A DNA stretch of 40,634 nt from a virus. Each line of letters opens with the position of its first letter. Within the stretch, counting starts at the first letter, position 1. The stretch lies in the IMG/VR virus record IMGVR_UViG_3300005289_000062, positions 1 through 40,634 of that record; one strand, 5' to 3'. This document shows positions 19,251 to 27,572 of this stretch, piece by piece. The notes under the pieces are model-generated. The model was not told the origin of the DNA, ran no database searches, and saw nothing but the letters and a program-made list of their open reading frames with translations. The position numbers were made by a program, and so were the translations under genes.

Positions 19251-19721
19251 CTAGTGTCCATGTTCCAAGAGATTCCGGCGATACGCAGCCTTCTCCTCGC
19301 GCATGACATCGAGCATCTTGTGGACCTGATCGAGTTTCCACTTTGCAATCGCGCCCTCGATGACGGCCACGATGCGGTGCTTCACGAACGAACCCTTGCG
19401 GATGACTCCGTAGACACCGAATTTCGTGCCGTCCTTTTCGAGCTCCTCGGCGAGATCAATGTCCCCCGTTTCAGCCACGACGGGCGACATGGAGGCGGCG
19501 CGGATCAGTCCTACGGTTTCAAGGCCCTTCTTGTCGGGAAGGTTGAGGTCGAGGAAGATGAAGTCGTACTTGTTGCCCGTACGCTCGATGACCTCCAAGG
19601 CTTCGTATGCGGTTTCGGCAAAGTCGATCTGGCGCCATTCATCCTTGAACATTTCGTGGATGAGGAGCGAGACCTGAGCTTCGTCCTCCACCACCAGCAC
19701 CTTGTCCAAAGCGAGTGTCAT
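19251..19721 (-). CDS. CheY-like response regulator receiver protein
   Basis: 156 residues, ATG 19721 with GGAG 6 bases upstream. All hallmark residues of a phosphorylatable receiver domain are present: acidic pair E12-D13 (VLVVEDE), phospho-acceptor D58 (FIFLDLNLPDKKG), T85 in SPVVAETGD, and K109 in VIRKGS. A helical C-terminal extension of about 35 residues (KWKLDQVHKMLDVMREEKAA) replaces an output domain. Bacterial CheY/Spo0F-type proteins receive phosphate from histidine kinases. No kinase is present here, so it may tap host signalling. Its place in the late operon between virion and lysis genes is unusual. Confidence 0.88.
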   Translation of the reverse strand: MTLALDKVLVVEDEAQVSLLIHEMFKDEWRQIDFAETAYEALEVIERTGNKYDFIFLDLNLPDKKGLETVGLIRAASMSPVVAETGDIDLAEELEKDGTKFGVYGVIRKGSFVKHRIVAVIEGAIAKWKLDQVHKMLDVMREEKAAYRRNLLEHGH

Positions 19722-19744
19722 GCGTCTCCGCTTCTACCCCACCC

Positions 19745-20110
19745 TTAGTACCTGAGCCTTCCGTAAACAGTCACGATACAATCGAGAGCTCCAACGCCCA
19801 CATTTGGTACGCTGAAACGGATTCCGCTTGTCGGGCCTTGAAGAATGTATTCGCTACCACCTAGGGGGAACGTGCCTTTGAAATCCCCCGCAGCAGTAAA
19901 GTCGATCTGGCCGAACAGCAGATTCGGCGCGTCCTTCATGTCGCGGAGTGTCACGGTGAAGGTTCCGCTGACCAGGACGCGCAGATACCCACTGATGGAG
20001 AAGATGCTGAATGATTCCGGAATGTCCGTGAGCGGCCAATGCGCGGCCCCCGCCATGATTCCGCTCGTCGGTATCGTAACCGTGATCGGATACACATGGT
20101 CGCTGACCAC
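19745..20110 (-). CDS. Small beta-rich virion-type protein
   Basis: 121 residues, GTG 20110 with GGAAGGAAG upstream, 2 bases after the previous stop. Alternating strands (VYPITVTIPTSGIMAG ... GYLRVLVSGTFTVTLRD ... IRFSVPNVGVGALDCIVTVYG) suggest a beta sandwich. Position behind tail-fibre genes suggests a minor virion or fibre-associated protein. No family recognised. Confidence 0.65.
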   Translation of the reverse strand: MVSDHVYPITVTIPTSGIMAGAAHWPLTDIPESFSIFSISGYLRVLVSGTFTVTLRDMKDAPNLLFGQIDFTAAGDFKGTFPLGGSEYILQGPTSGIRFSVPNVGVGALDCIVTVYGRLRY

Positions 20111-20112
20111 TT

Positions 20113-20724
20113 CTAGGCTTCCTTCCAATGCGCGGTGTACGCGAATAGCCACGTCTGAGTCGCAGGCATGACGACGCGGGTGCGGAGGACAATGCCATCG
20201 CCATTCGCCAGAACAATCGGGTAGATGGGCTCGAAAATCCACTCGAACCACATGGCTCCGCCGGAAATGAACAGCGGGAGGATGGTACGTCCGATCTCGG
20301 CACCGAACACGACGGACGTGACCGTGAGCGCGGCGTTGTTGTCCCGCACGTCCGTCATTTCAGTGGCCGTGGCAGTTTCGTTGTTCTCTTGGGGGGTGCG
20401 GGCCGTTCCGCCCGTCGGCGTAGCGGCCGTGAAACGCTGGAGCCCGATGGAGCCCGCGACAAGCGCGGATGTGCCGACGGTCGCCACGGCGATGATGAGC
20501 CGGTACTTGTAGAGATAGGCTTTGCGCGTGGCAGACGAGAAGCGCATGGACATGAGCGACGTATCCGTGGCAAGCGAGACGGCGACGACGGCGGAGGTGC
20601 CGCCAGAAACGGTGTAGTAGCCCCCCGTGCTTGGAAGTGCAGGAAGGCCAGCATCGACCTTGAGATTAAGGTTCGCATCAACATCTGCCAAGTTTGTTGA
20701 TGCGCCCGCTTGAATGACCGCCAT
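20113..20724 (-). CDS. Putative virion structural protein
   Basis: 203 residues, ATG 20724 with GGGAG upstream. The start AVIQAGASTNLADVDANLNLKV, the serine/alanine-rich beta segments (TVSGGTSAVVAVSLA) and an Asn-rich centre resemble phage structural proteins that accompany tail fibres in podovirus and other metagenomic phage genomes. Ends one base-turn before the next gene. Exact role unknown. Confidence 0.65.
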   Translation of the reverse strand: MAVIQAGASTNLADVDANLNLKVDAGLPALPSTGGYYTVSGGTSAVVAVSLATDTSLMSMRFSSATRKAYLYKYRLIIAVATVGTSALVAGSIGLQRFTAATPTGGTARTPQENNETATATEMTDVRDNNAALTVTSVVFGAEIGRTILPLFISGGAMWFEWIFEPIYPIVLANGDGIVLRTRVVMPATQTWLFAYTAHWKEA

Positions 20725-20727
20725 AGC

Positions 20728-22344
20728 CTAGCTCCCGTGGATGTAGTTGAACTTGACGTTGCCCTTGATGAATCTAGAGGAATTCCAGTAGACCGTCGCT
20801 GTCCCGCCTCCGCCAATGACGTACCCGTGCGCTGTAACCCCGTCCATTTCCGCCTCATCCTCCCGCGTTCCCTTGCCCGTATAAGGCCCCGCTGCCTGCG
20901 TGATCTGGATGAATTCACCAGCGACAAGCGCAGCATCCACAATGTCGAACTTCCCGCTGAGACGGGCGAAGGAACCGAGGTCTACTTCGACTTGGGTAAG
21001 GTCAGCCGCTCCCGCCGATGCGCTATACACCTTCGGCCAGCACCGCCAACGGGCCGTCGTGTCGTCGTAGATCATCATCAGGATTTCGCCCGGGTTCAGC
21101 CCTACGAACGTCCCGGTTCCCGTGATGATCCTGTCCGCCGCCGCCGCCCCTGCGTCCTCGTTGTAAACGTCGATGATGAATCCGGCGGTGTTGGCAAGGA
21201 TGTAGATGAATCCAGCGGGCTTGGCGAGGATACCTTGAATCCTCCGATGGTCGGCATCGCTCGAAAGCCGTTGCCCGCTCAGTTTCGAGTCGCCCCCCGA
21301 GAAGGCGTAGGCGGTCTGATTCGCCGTGATGATGGTCGGGGTGCTCCAGGCGTGGATGTCCAACTTGTCGAGCGTCTGGATGAGCCCCTGTCCGCCCCCC
21401 TCGTCCGTGACGTTGAAGTCGCGGTCGTCGAAGTTGATGGAGGTCGCGGGATTGACGATGGCGACGTTTTCTTCCTTGATGACGCTGATGCCGCTGCCGC
21501 CCGAGGACGCCAGTTTGTCCGCCACGATGAACCACGAGGTACCGTTGGACTGGAACTTGATGGAGTCCCACTGGGCCGTCAGCACTTTCGTCGCTGCCCC
21601 GTCAATCAACTCGGCTCCCGCCGGATCAATCGTCACGGTGTTCGCCGAGGCGTCGATTTTCTTCACGACGTAGAGTCGGCCCGTCGCGGATGCCGCCGTG
21701 GGGAGCGTGATGGTCCGGTTTGCGCCCGTGGCGTCCACCAGTACGGTGTGATGGGTTTCGTCCAAAGTGATGTCAACTGCCGTGGAAACGGTCGGCACCG
21801 CGAGCGAGCCCTTGATGTCGAAGGTCGAAGCCCCGGAAGGATTCAGGACCGTCCGGGGCGTGAACGTCCCGGCGGCATTCTTGTCGCCCGTCTTGATGGG
21901 CAGGTACGCCAGCGCGTCCGAGTCGCGGGCCGTGATGTGCCGGATCTCCGTGCCCTCGATGACCGAGATTTCGTGGTAGCGGTCGGCTTGGACTTCATCC
22001 CCCTTTGGACGCTCATGCAGGTTGATCCCCGCCGTGCGCTTCGTGGCCCCTGGCGCGGATCCCGGGTAGAGCCCGAACTTCACGCCGTCCACGCTGGGCG
22101 GCACTTCGAGGTTTCCCGCAAGGACGGGCCGGCCGTGGAACTCCCACAGCGAATAGGCGCCGATGTGCCAGCCTTGAAGGATGCCCTTCTGGAGATTCTG
22201 GCGGGCGACCTTGGACTGGCCGATCGAGAACTGGGTCTGCTGGTTCGCATAGCCCGCGACACTCTCGAGCGACACGCCGGAATGGACCGCGGGGTCGATC
22301 TTCCTTGCGGCTACGCTCGGATTGTCGCTGACGGTCGTGACCAT
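20728..22344 (-). CDS. Tail fibre / receptor-binding protein
   Basis: 538 residues. ATG 22344 overlaps the previous stop (TGATG); GTG 22347 is an alternative. The N-terminal third may be the tail-attachment part. The centre (ITLDETHHTVLVDATGANRT, ITLPTAASATGRLYVVKKID, ASANTVTIDPAGAELIDGAA) is the repeated beta pattern typical of phage tail fibres. The C-terminal part, with a distal beta-rich end, would bind the receptor. No chaperone or hydrolase domain is evident. Confidence 0.85.
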   Translation of the reverse strand: MVTTVSDNPSVAARKIDPAVHSGVSLESVAGYANQQTQFSIGQSKVARQNLQKGILQGWHIGAYSLWEFHGRPVLAGNLEVPPSVDGVKFGLYPGSAPGATKRTAGINLHERPKGDEVQADRYHEISVIEGTEIRHITARDSDALAYLPIKTGDKNAAGTFTPRTVLNPSGASTFDIKGSLAVPTVSTAVDITLDETHHTVLVDATGANRTITLPTAASATGRLYVVKKIDASANTVTIDPAGAELIDGAATKVLTAQWDSIKFQSNGTSWFIVADKLASSGGSGISVIKEENVAIVNPATSINFDDRDFNVTDEGGGQGLIQTLDKLDIHAWSTPTIITANQTAYAFSGGDSKLSGQRLSSDADHRRIQGILAKPAGFIYILANTAGFIIDVYNEDAGAAAADRIITGTGTFVGLNPGEILMMIYDDTTARWRCWPKVYSASAGAADLTQVEVDLGSFARLSGKFDIVDAALVAGEFIQITQAAGPYTGKGTREDEAEMDGVTAHGYVIGGGGTATVYWNSSRFIKGNVKFNYIHGS

Positions 22345-22634
22345 CACCTGCCCAGTTTCCTGCCTCCCGTCGGACGGTTATCCTGTATGGTCGGCTTCGG
22401 CTTGCTGGCGATTCCTCCACTGAGGCTGACGCCGCCGCCGTAATGTTGCGCTGGAGCCGACGATCCGGCCGCTGCGGACGATCCCGCCACGGAAGCCGCC
22501 GGTTGCGGACTGACAGACGCGACGGGCTGGGAGCCGCTTCCGGCCGTCTGCTTCGGCCGTCCGCCGCCGCCATACGAGCCGCCCGAGAACTCGGGGAACT
22601 CGCCGCGTCGGAGCTTTTCAGCGGGGCTTGTCAC
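22344..22634 (-). CDS. Low-complexity virion-associated protein
   Basis: 96 residues, GTG 22634 overlapping the preceding stop (GTGA). Composition is Ser/Gly/Ala/Pro (SQPVASVSPQPAASVAGSSA) with no globular core, so it is probably disordered. Between the large internal protein and the tail fibre it may be a linker or small virion component. Confidence 0.6.
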   Translation of the reverse strand: MTSPAEKLRRGEFPEFSGGSYGGGGRPKQTAGSGSQPVASVSPQPAASVAGSSAAAGSSAPAQHYGGGVSLSGGIASKPKPTIQDNRPTGGRKLGR

Positions 22635-25600
22635 CGTTCGACCCTCTTGATCTCATCGTTGCCCCAGTCGTTCAAAACCTGCATGGCGGCTTCGCGCTTC
22701 TCGGGAGGCATCCGTCGAAGCCCGTCACGGAACGACCGCATGATACGCATTACCTTCATCCGTTCCTTGGCTTTTTCCTCATCCATGTTCTTGACCTGCA
22801 CCCGGGGGATGCCGAGGAACCCCAGCGCACCCTTCCACAACCCCTCGGGATACATGATCGACCCATCCGGAGCCTTGATGGGCTCGGGGTCCAGAAGCCA
22901 GCCGCGGTCGGTCATGCGGTACGGGATGGTCGCTTCCTCGATCAGTTGCGCCTGCGGCCAGAGATACCACACGGAGCGCCAGAAGCTCGGAGCGGCGAGA
23001 GTCTTGCGAAGCCGACCGTCCTTGTATTCGTAGACTTCGCCGTTGTCCAGGCGCGTCATGTACTCGCTGGTATCCCACGGCCGCTTCGTCCAGTGATTCG
23101 TGCCGCCGATCAGTTCGTAACCCACTTTCACAAGCGGATTCTGGAGCCACACGGCGCCTAGGGCTGGGATGGTCTGACCGCCGATTGAGGCCGTCCGCTC
23201 CGCGCCGCTGAAGGGGTCGAATGACCGTAGCCGGATCATCACGACCGAACCGTCCCGCGTGATGCCGACGGGGGTGTACTCCGCGAGCCACGCCGGAACT
23301 TCGTCGTCGTTGAAGGCGTCTTGGATGACTTCGTTCAAGCGATTCCACATGAACATCCGCTTGGGTTGCATGAAGGGCAGGCGGAACGCGAGCTGGAGCA
23401 TCGTCTTGGTGAACACCCAGAACGGCACGGCACGGCGGAACCAGTCGCGCTGGACGGGATGCAGGCCGAGGTAGTTCCCGAAGTAGCTGTTCGCAAGGTC
23501 GATGGCCTTGTCCGCGATCTCGGAACGGGCCTTGAGCATGGGAAGCCGTTCGCGGAGCGGAATCTGGGCGTCCAAGGAGGAGCGGAGTCCTGCCTTGAGT
23601 CTTTTGAGCTTGTCCTCCAACTGCCCGGCCTTCAGTTTTCTTCTATCCAAGGCATAGCGTTTTTGTGTTGCAAACACTTTTCCTTTGATGGCCGATTCCA
23701 GTCGCTCGATCTTTCCGATCTCCGCATTGAGAGCCGTCTCAAACTCCACGAGAGCAGGAACTCTGAGGGCGGCATTTTCTTCAAGCCGCTGGATTTCCCT
23801 GAGTGTCGCGCCCATTTCCTCGGGAGCCATCGAGATTTCCCGCAGGAACCCGGGGGCGTCGTCCGCGAACTGGAAGAACTCCTTGCCCGTCTGACCGAGC
23901 GCGAGACGAGCGGCTTCCACTTCAGAAGCGAAGATGCCCTGGCGTCCGATGTTGTCGAGCTTCGAAGCGTACTGGCCGATGTTCTGGGACACGCGCTCGT
24001 AGGCATTCACGTCAGTCCGCAGAAGATCGGATTGCATCCGCGACCGGAGCTCGGGTGGCATGAACTCCTGCATCCGTCGAGCTCGCATCGACGCCACGGG
24101 ATCGACGCCGTAGAGGGCCATGAGGAATCCGTTCCCGATGGCCGTCGTTGACCAGTAGCGCGGACTGAAGATCGTCGCCGCCGCCTTCCAGTACGACATC
24201 CCGCGGTCATAGATGCGGGCGAGCGGCCCGGGCAGTTTCAATTCGCGGGCGATGAGCGCCGCGACATGGCGCGGAACGGCAATTCCCTTCGCGGAGTTAA
24301 CCTCCTGCATGAACTTCGGATCGGAAGTCAGGGCCTTGTAGGTAGCCGCCGCAGCTTCACTCGGACTCATGCCTTTTGCAAGGTTCGAAGTCGCCACGGA
24401 AGCAGCGCGGGCGCGGTCAGTGAGGTACTTCTTGAGAAGCACGTCAGGGATGACCGCCATTCCAGCAGGAACGTCGCCTTCACGAATAACGGGGAATGCC
24501 TTGTTTCGTTCCTTGAGGTACTGAAGGGTTTCATCCATCCAGTCGAGCCGCGCCTTCAGATGGTGGAAAATCTGGATCTGGCGAGGAGCGTACTTCGCCG
24601 GGTCCTTTTCGTACAATCCGCGGGCCACGCGCTTGTCCAGGCGTCCCCATGAACGGGCAAGCCCGAGATCACGCGACATGGACGAAAAGAAGTCAAGCAT
24701 CCGCTCGGGGACTTGGAACAGAGTCGCATAGAGCGGGTCAATCTCCCCGGCCACGACCATCTTCGCGGCCTTCTTCCAGTTCTTGCGTGAGGCATCCCCA
24801 AACAACTCGAGAGCCGCGGCCTTCGCATTGGCGATGAGGGCCTTCGGACGCGAGAGCCAGCGCTTGCCGACGAGATAGGATTCCTGTTCCGCACCGAGAG
24901 ACTTCAGAATGTCAAATCGCTTGAGAGCCTCCGGCGTCAAAGCCGCGAGGTCGTCCTTGCTTCCGACTCGGATGGCACGATTGAGAAGTTTCCGATCGGC
25001 CTCCCCGAGACCCTTGAAGGCCAGCGCGGAGAGTTCATCACCGGCCGCTCCACCTTCCCGGGCGACATTCCTACCGAGCATTCGGAGCACCGGCCCCGTA
25101 TCCGGACCCACGCCGAGCCAGTCCTTGACGCCTTGCGGGACGATCTTGCCCACGGGACTCACGGCTTTCTTGAGGCCCATTGCCGGAAGATTCGAGATAG
25201 TCTTACCGAGTTCCACCATCCTGTCAGCAGCTCCGGCAACCTTCGCCCCACGCTCAACCTTCGCAACTCCGCCGGCCAACCTGCCGATCCTCGACACGGA
25301 ACCGCCGACCAGCGAGGCCACGGCGGAAGCATCCAGAAGGGCCGTGAAGGGACGGTTGTAGAGCCCGTTGACAATACCGTCCTTGTAGGGTTCCTTGATG
25401 CCCTTCCAGAGCGTCTCCCCAACGTCCCCGATGTGTCCGGGCTTGTCACCCCACAGCAGTTGAACGTCCTTCCAATACTGCTTCGGGTCGCTGACTACTT
25501 CCCACGCCCGCTTCGGAACCCAGATGGCGAAGTCCACCAAGCCCTTCGCGGTGTTCGCGGCGTCCTCGAATACGTTACCGATGAAGCCGCCGACGGATTT

Positions 25601-25720
25601 GGATTCCTGCGGAGCTTCCTCTTGGGCTTGGGCTTTGGAGAGTTCCTGCTTGAGACGCGCCTGCTTCTGGACGTAGGACTCTTTCGGCGGAGGCGGAGCA
25701 ACGGGATCTTGTACGGGCAT
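22631..25720 (-). CDS. Large internal virion / DNA-ejection protein
   Basis: 1029 residues, ATG 25720 (TGATG overlap). Long proteins in this position of podoviruses are packaged in the head and form the DNA-ejection channel. The N-terminus is Pro/Gln-rich; residues about 45-160 have amphipathic helices and VASLVGGSVSRIGRLAGG; the middle YWKAAATIFSPRYWSTTAIGN with VDPVASMRARRMQ resembles segments of large polyvalent-associated (LPD38-type) domains in similar virion proteins. No lysozyme or transglycosylase motif seen. Mainly helical throughout. Confidence 0.75.
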   Translation of the reverse strand: MPVQDPVAPPPPKESYVQKQARLKQELSKAQAQEEAPQESKSVGGFIGNVFEDAANTAKGLVDFAIWVPKRAWEVVSDPKQYWKDVQLLWGDKPGHIGDVGETLWKGIKEPYKDGIVNGLYNRPFTALLDASAVASLVGGSVSRIGRLAGGVAKVERGAKVAGAADRMVELGKTISNLPAMGLKKAVSPVGKIVPQGVKDWLGVGPDTGPVLRMLGRNVAREGGAAGDELSALAFKGLGEADRKLLNRAIRVGSKDDLAALTPEALKRFDILKSLGAEQESYLVGKRWLSRPKALIANAKAAALELFGDASRKNWKKAAKMVVAGEIDPLYATLFQVPERMLDFFSSMSRDLGLARSWGRLDKRVARGLYEKDPAKYAPRQIQIFHHLKARLDWMDETLQYLKERNKAFPVIREGDVPAGMAVIPDVLLKKYLTDRARAASVATSNLAKGMSPSEAAAATYKALTSDPKFMQEVNSAKGIAVPRHVAALIARELKLPGPLARIYDRGMSYWKAAATIFSPRYWSTTAIGNGFLMALYGVDPVASMRARRMQEFMPPELRSRMQSDLLRTDVNAYERVSQNIGQYASKLDNIGRQGIFASEVEAARLALGQTGKEFFQFADDAPGFLREISMAPEEMGATLREIQRLEENAALRVPALVEFETALNAEIGKIERLESAIKGKVFATQKRYALDRRKLKAGQLEDKLKRLKAGLRSSLDAQIPLRERLPMLKARSEIADKAIDLANSYFGNYLGLHPVQRDWFRRAVPFWVFTKTMLQLAFRLPFMQPKRMFMWNRLNEVIQDAFNDDEVPAWLAEYTPVGITRDGSVVMIRLRSFDPFSGAERTASIGGQTIPALGAVWLQNPLVKVGYELIGGTNHWTKRPWDTSEYMTRLDNGEVYEYKDGRLRKTLAAPSFWRSVWYLWPQAQLIEEATIPYRMTDRGWLLDPEPIKAPDGSIMYPEGLWKGALGFLGIPRVQVKNMDEEKAKERMKVMRIMRSFRDGLRRMPPEKREAAMQVLNDWGNDEIKRVER

Positions 25721-27102
25721 CACTCACCCGTGGGGGCCGTGAGGCGGTCGATCTCCTCGGAGGCGGCCTTGGCAAGAGCCATGTAAGCGTCCCGCTCCTT
25801 GAACTTGCCGGCCATCATCGCGGCGTTCGAGAACTGCATATTGCGGCTGAACTCGTTGCGCCGCGCTGAAAGCTTGTCCCTGAGTTCCTTGTTCGAAGTC
25901 CGCATGATGGCATCATTCGCACGCTGGAGGACGCGAACCTTTTCCTGCTCGGTAATCCGCGCCTCTCTCTGTTCAAATCGTCCCTGAGTGGCGGCGGCAT
26001 TGCGTTCTGCCAGATCAAGCCGACGCTCCTGAATGCCGGTCGTGTAGGCCGAACGATCATCCCGCGCCTGTTCCCGCGCTGCCTGCCTGCGCTCCTGGCG
26101 TTCGCCCATGACGATGCGATACGCCTGCTGGGGTCCAAATGCGAGAGCCATGAGCAGGAACCGCGTGAGGTCGTCCGACTTCGACGCATCGGCCGCGCCG
26201 AACTTCTGCCGATGCGCCTCCGGATTGACGGTCGCGCCGCTCCGGAGGGTACGGTAGACCTCTTGCTGGTTCAAGCCGAGATCGCCCGCCACTTCCACCG
26301 CGAATTCGTCCATGCTCTGCGGCGCATTCATGCCCGTCTGGAACATGGCGTCTTTGATCGACTCCTCGACGTGCTGGCGGAGATTGTCTTGAGCGGGGAG
26401 TTTGATGCCAGCCTGCGGCCCGACCATGAAGGCGGGATTCTCTCTGAGAATCTTCTCATTCGGCGTTTCAGGAGGCTTTGGAACCTGCTTATTGAGTAGG
26501 TTCTGTTGCAGGATAATGCCGCCAAGCGTCTTGTTCTTTTCCTCGGCTTCACGGCCCGAGATCGGAGTTCGGGCTTCCTGTTCCGCCCTGAGTCCGGCGA
26601 GTCCTTTCTGCTTCTCGGCCGTCAACGACTGGGTGCGAGTCTGGAGTTGGCCGCGCATCATCTGTTCCGCGGGACTTGCGACGGCCTGACTGTACGCCCT
26701 GGCGGTGTCCTCGACTTTCTTGAAGAATGGATTCGTCCGATCAGCTCCGGAATGCGCTTGCTCAAGGATGAACGCGGCTTTCTCCGGGTTCCGGATGATC
26801 TTGGCTCTGAGCGAAATGAGGCCGCCCTTTTCGTCGGGCACCGTCTGGGGATAGTTCTTGAAATCCCCCAAGCCGCCGAGCGATTCGAGGTAGTCGTCCA
26901 CGGCGTCGATGACGCTCTTGGACGCATTGGCCCTACGCGTGACGAATTCGTCCTGTGGCGGAATCGTGGGCTTGACCGGAGCGAACGGTTGACGCCCCAA
27001 TTTCAGCCGACCCGAGAACCGATCCCGCTGGAACGGATTCGGCTTCGGTTCGACCGGAGCGACCGTCGCTTCGTCAGGATCTTGCGGGAAAAAGCCAGGC
27101 AT
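25720..27102 (-). CDS. Internal virion protein-like, helical
   Basis: 460 residues, ATG 27102 (TAATG overlap). N-terminal disordered Pro-rich part, then extended helices; the second half is rich in Arg/Gln/Ala/Glu (GERQERRQAAREQARDDRSA, LAERNAAATQGRFEQREA), typical of a coiled coil. By place and composition it is likely the second internal or ejection protein. No catalytic motif. Confidence 0.65.
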   Translation of the reverse strand: MPGFFPQDPDEATVAPVEPKPNPFQRDRFSGRLKLGRQPFAPVKPTIPPQDEFVTRRANASKSVIDAVDDYLESLGGLGDFKNYPQTVPDEKGGLISLRAKIIRNPEKAAFILEQAHSGADRTNPFFKKVEDTARAYSQAVASPAEQMMRGQLQTRTQSLTAEKQKGLAGLRAEQEARTPISGREAEEKNKTLGGIILQQNLLNKQVPKPPETPNEKILRENPAFMVGPQAGIKLPAQDNLRQHVEESIKDAMFQTGMNAPQSMDEFAVEVAGDLGLNQQEVYRTLRSGATVNPEAHRQKFGAADASKSDDLTRFLLMALAFGPQQAYRIVMGERQERRQAAREQARDDRSAYTTGIQERRLDLAERNAAATQGRFEQREARITEQEKVRVLQRANDAIMRTSNKELRDKLSARRNEFSRNMQFSNAAMMAGKFKERDAYMALAKAASEEIDRLTAPTGE

Positions 27103-27572
27103 TATCGTGGCCCCAAGTATTCGTAGTACGATCCCTTGTGACCGCCCCCGCCTTCGTCACCACCGCTCAATTCATTGATTCCAAGGCCAGTAGCCGCAGC
27201 GTCCCCACCCATTTCCAATCCGAAATTGAGCCATCTCAGACGCTTCTTGCGCTTCGCCTCCTTGATGGCGAAGTTGATGTCCCTCTCTCTCGCGGCCAGA
27301 ACCGCTCGGGCTCGCTCCGTCATGGTATCAAGCCTCTGCTGTTCGGTGTTCGGCCCGTACAGCCCGCGCTGGGAAATCAGCTTCCCACGGGCTCCGCTCG
27401 CCTGCTCCTCAAGAGCCGCTTTAGAACCCTGAAGAAGCTGCCGCTGAGTGCGTAGACGTTTCAGATTGTAGCGAAGATTCCGGAATTCCCCCTTGAGCCC
27501 GATGGCCTTCTGGCCCATCCGGGCGGCACCCATCGTGCCAGCCAGCGCAAGAGAGAGCGGGTCTACAGGCAT
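27102..27572 (-). CDS. Small internal virion protein-like
   Basis: 156 residues, ATG 27572 overlapping the previous stop. Begins with a short hydrophobic helix (LSLALAGTMGAARMGQ), followed by a coiled coil (LRTQRQLLQGSKAALEEQ ... INFAIKEAKRKKRLRW) and a Gly-rich tail. Small proteins of this build precede the larger ejection proteins in podovirus gene order (compare T7 gp14), which guides this call. Confidence 0.65.
   Translation of the reverse strand: MPVDPLSLALAGTMGAARMGQKAIGLKGEFRNLRYNLKRLRTQRQLLQGSKAALEEQASGARGKLISQRGLYGPNTEQQRLDTMTERARAVLAARERDINFAIKEAKRKKRLRWLNFGLEMGGDAAATGLGINELSGGDEGGGGHKGSYYEYLGPR

Noticed and set aside
20710-22443. 577-codon open frame on the plus strand
   Set aside because: It is antisense to the tail-fibre gene; the Arg/Asp/Gly-biased product has no motif and arises from the GC-rich third positions of the real gene.
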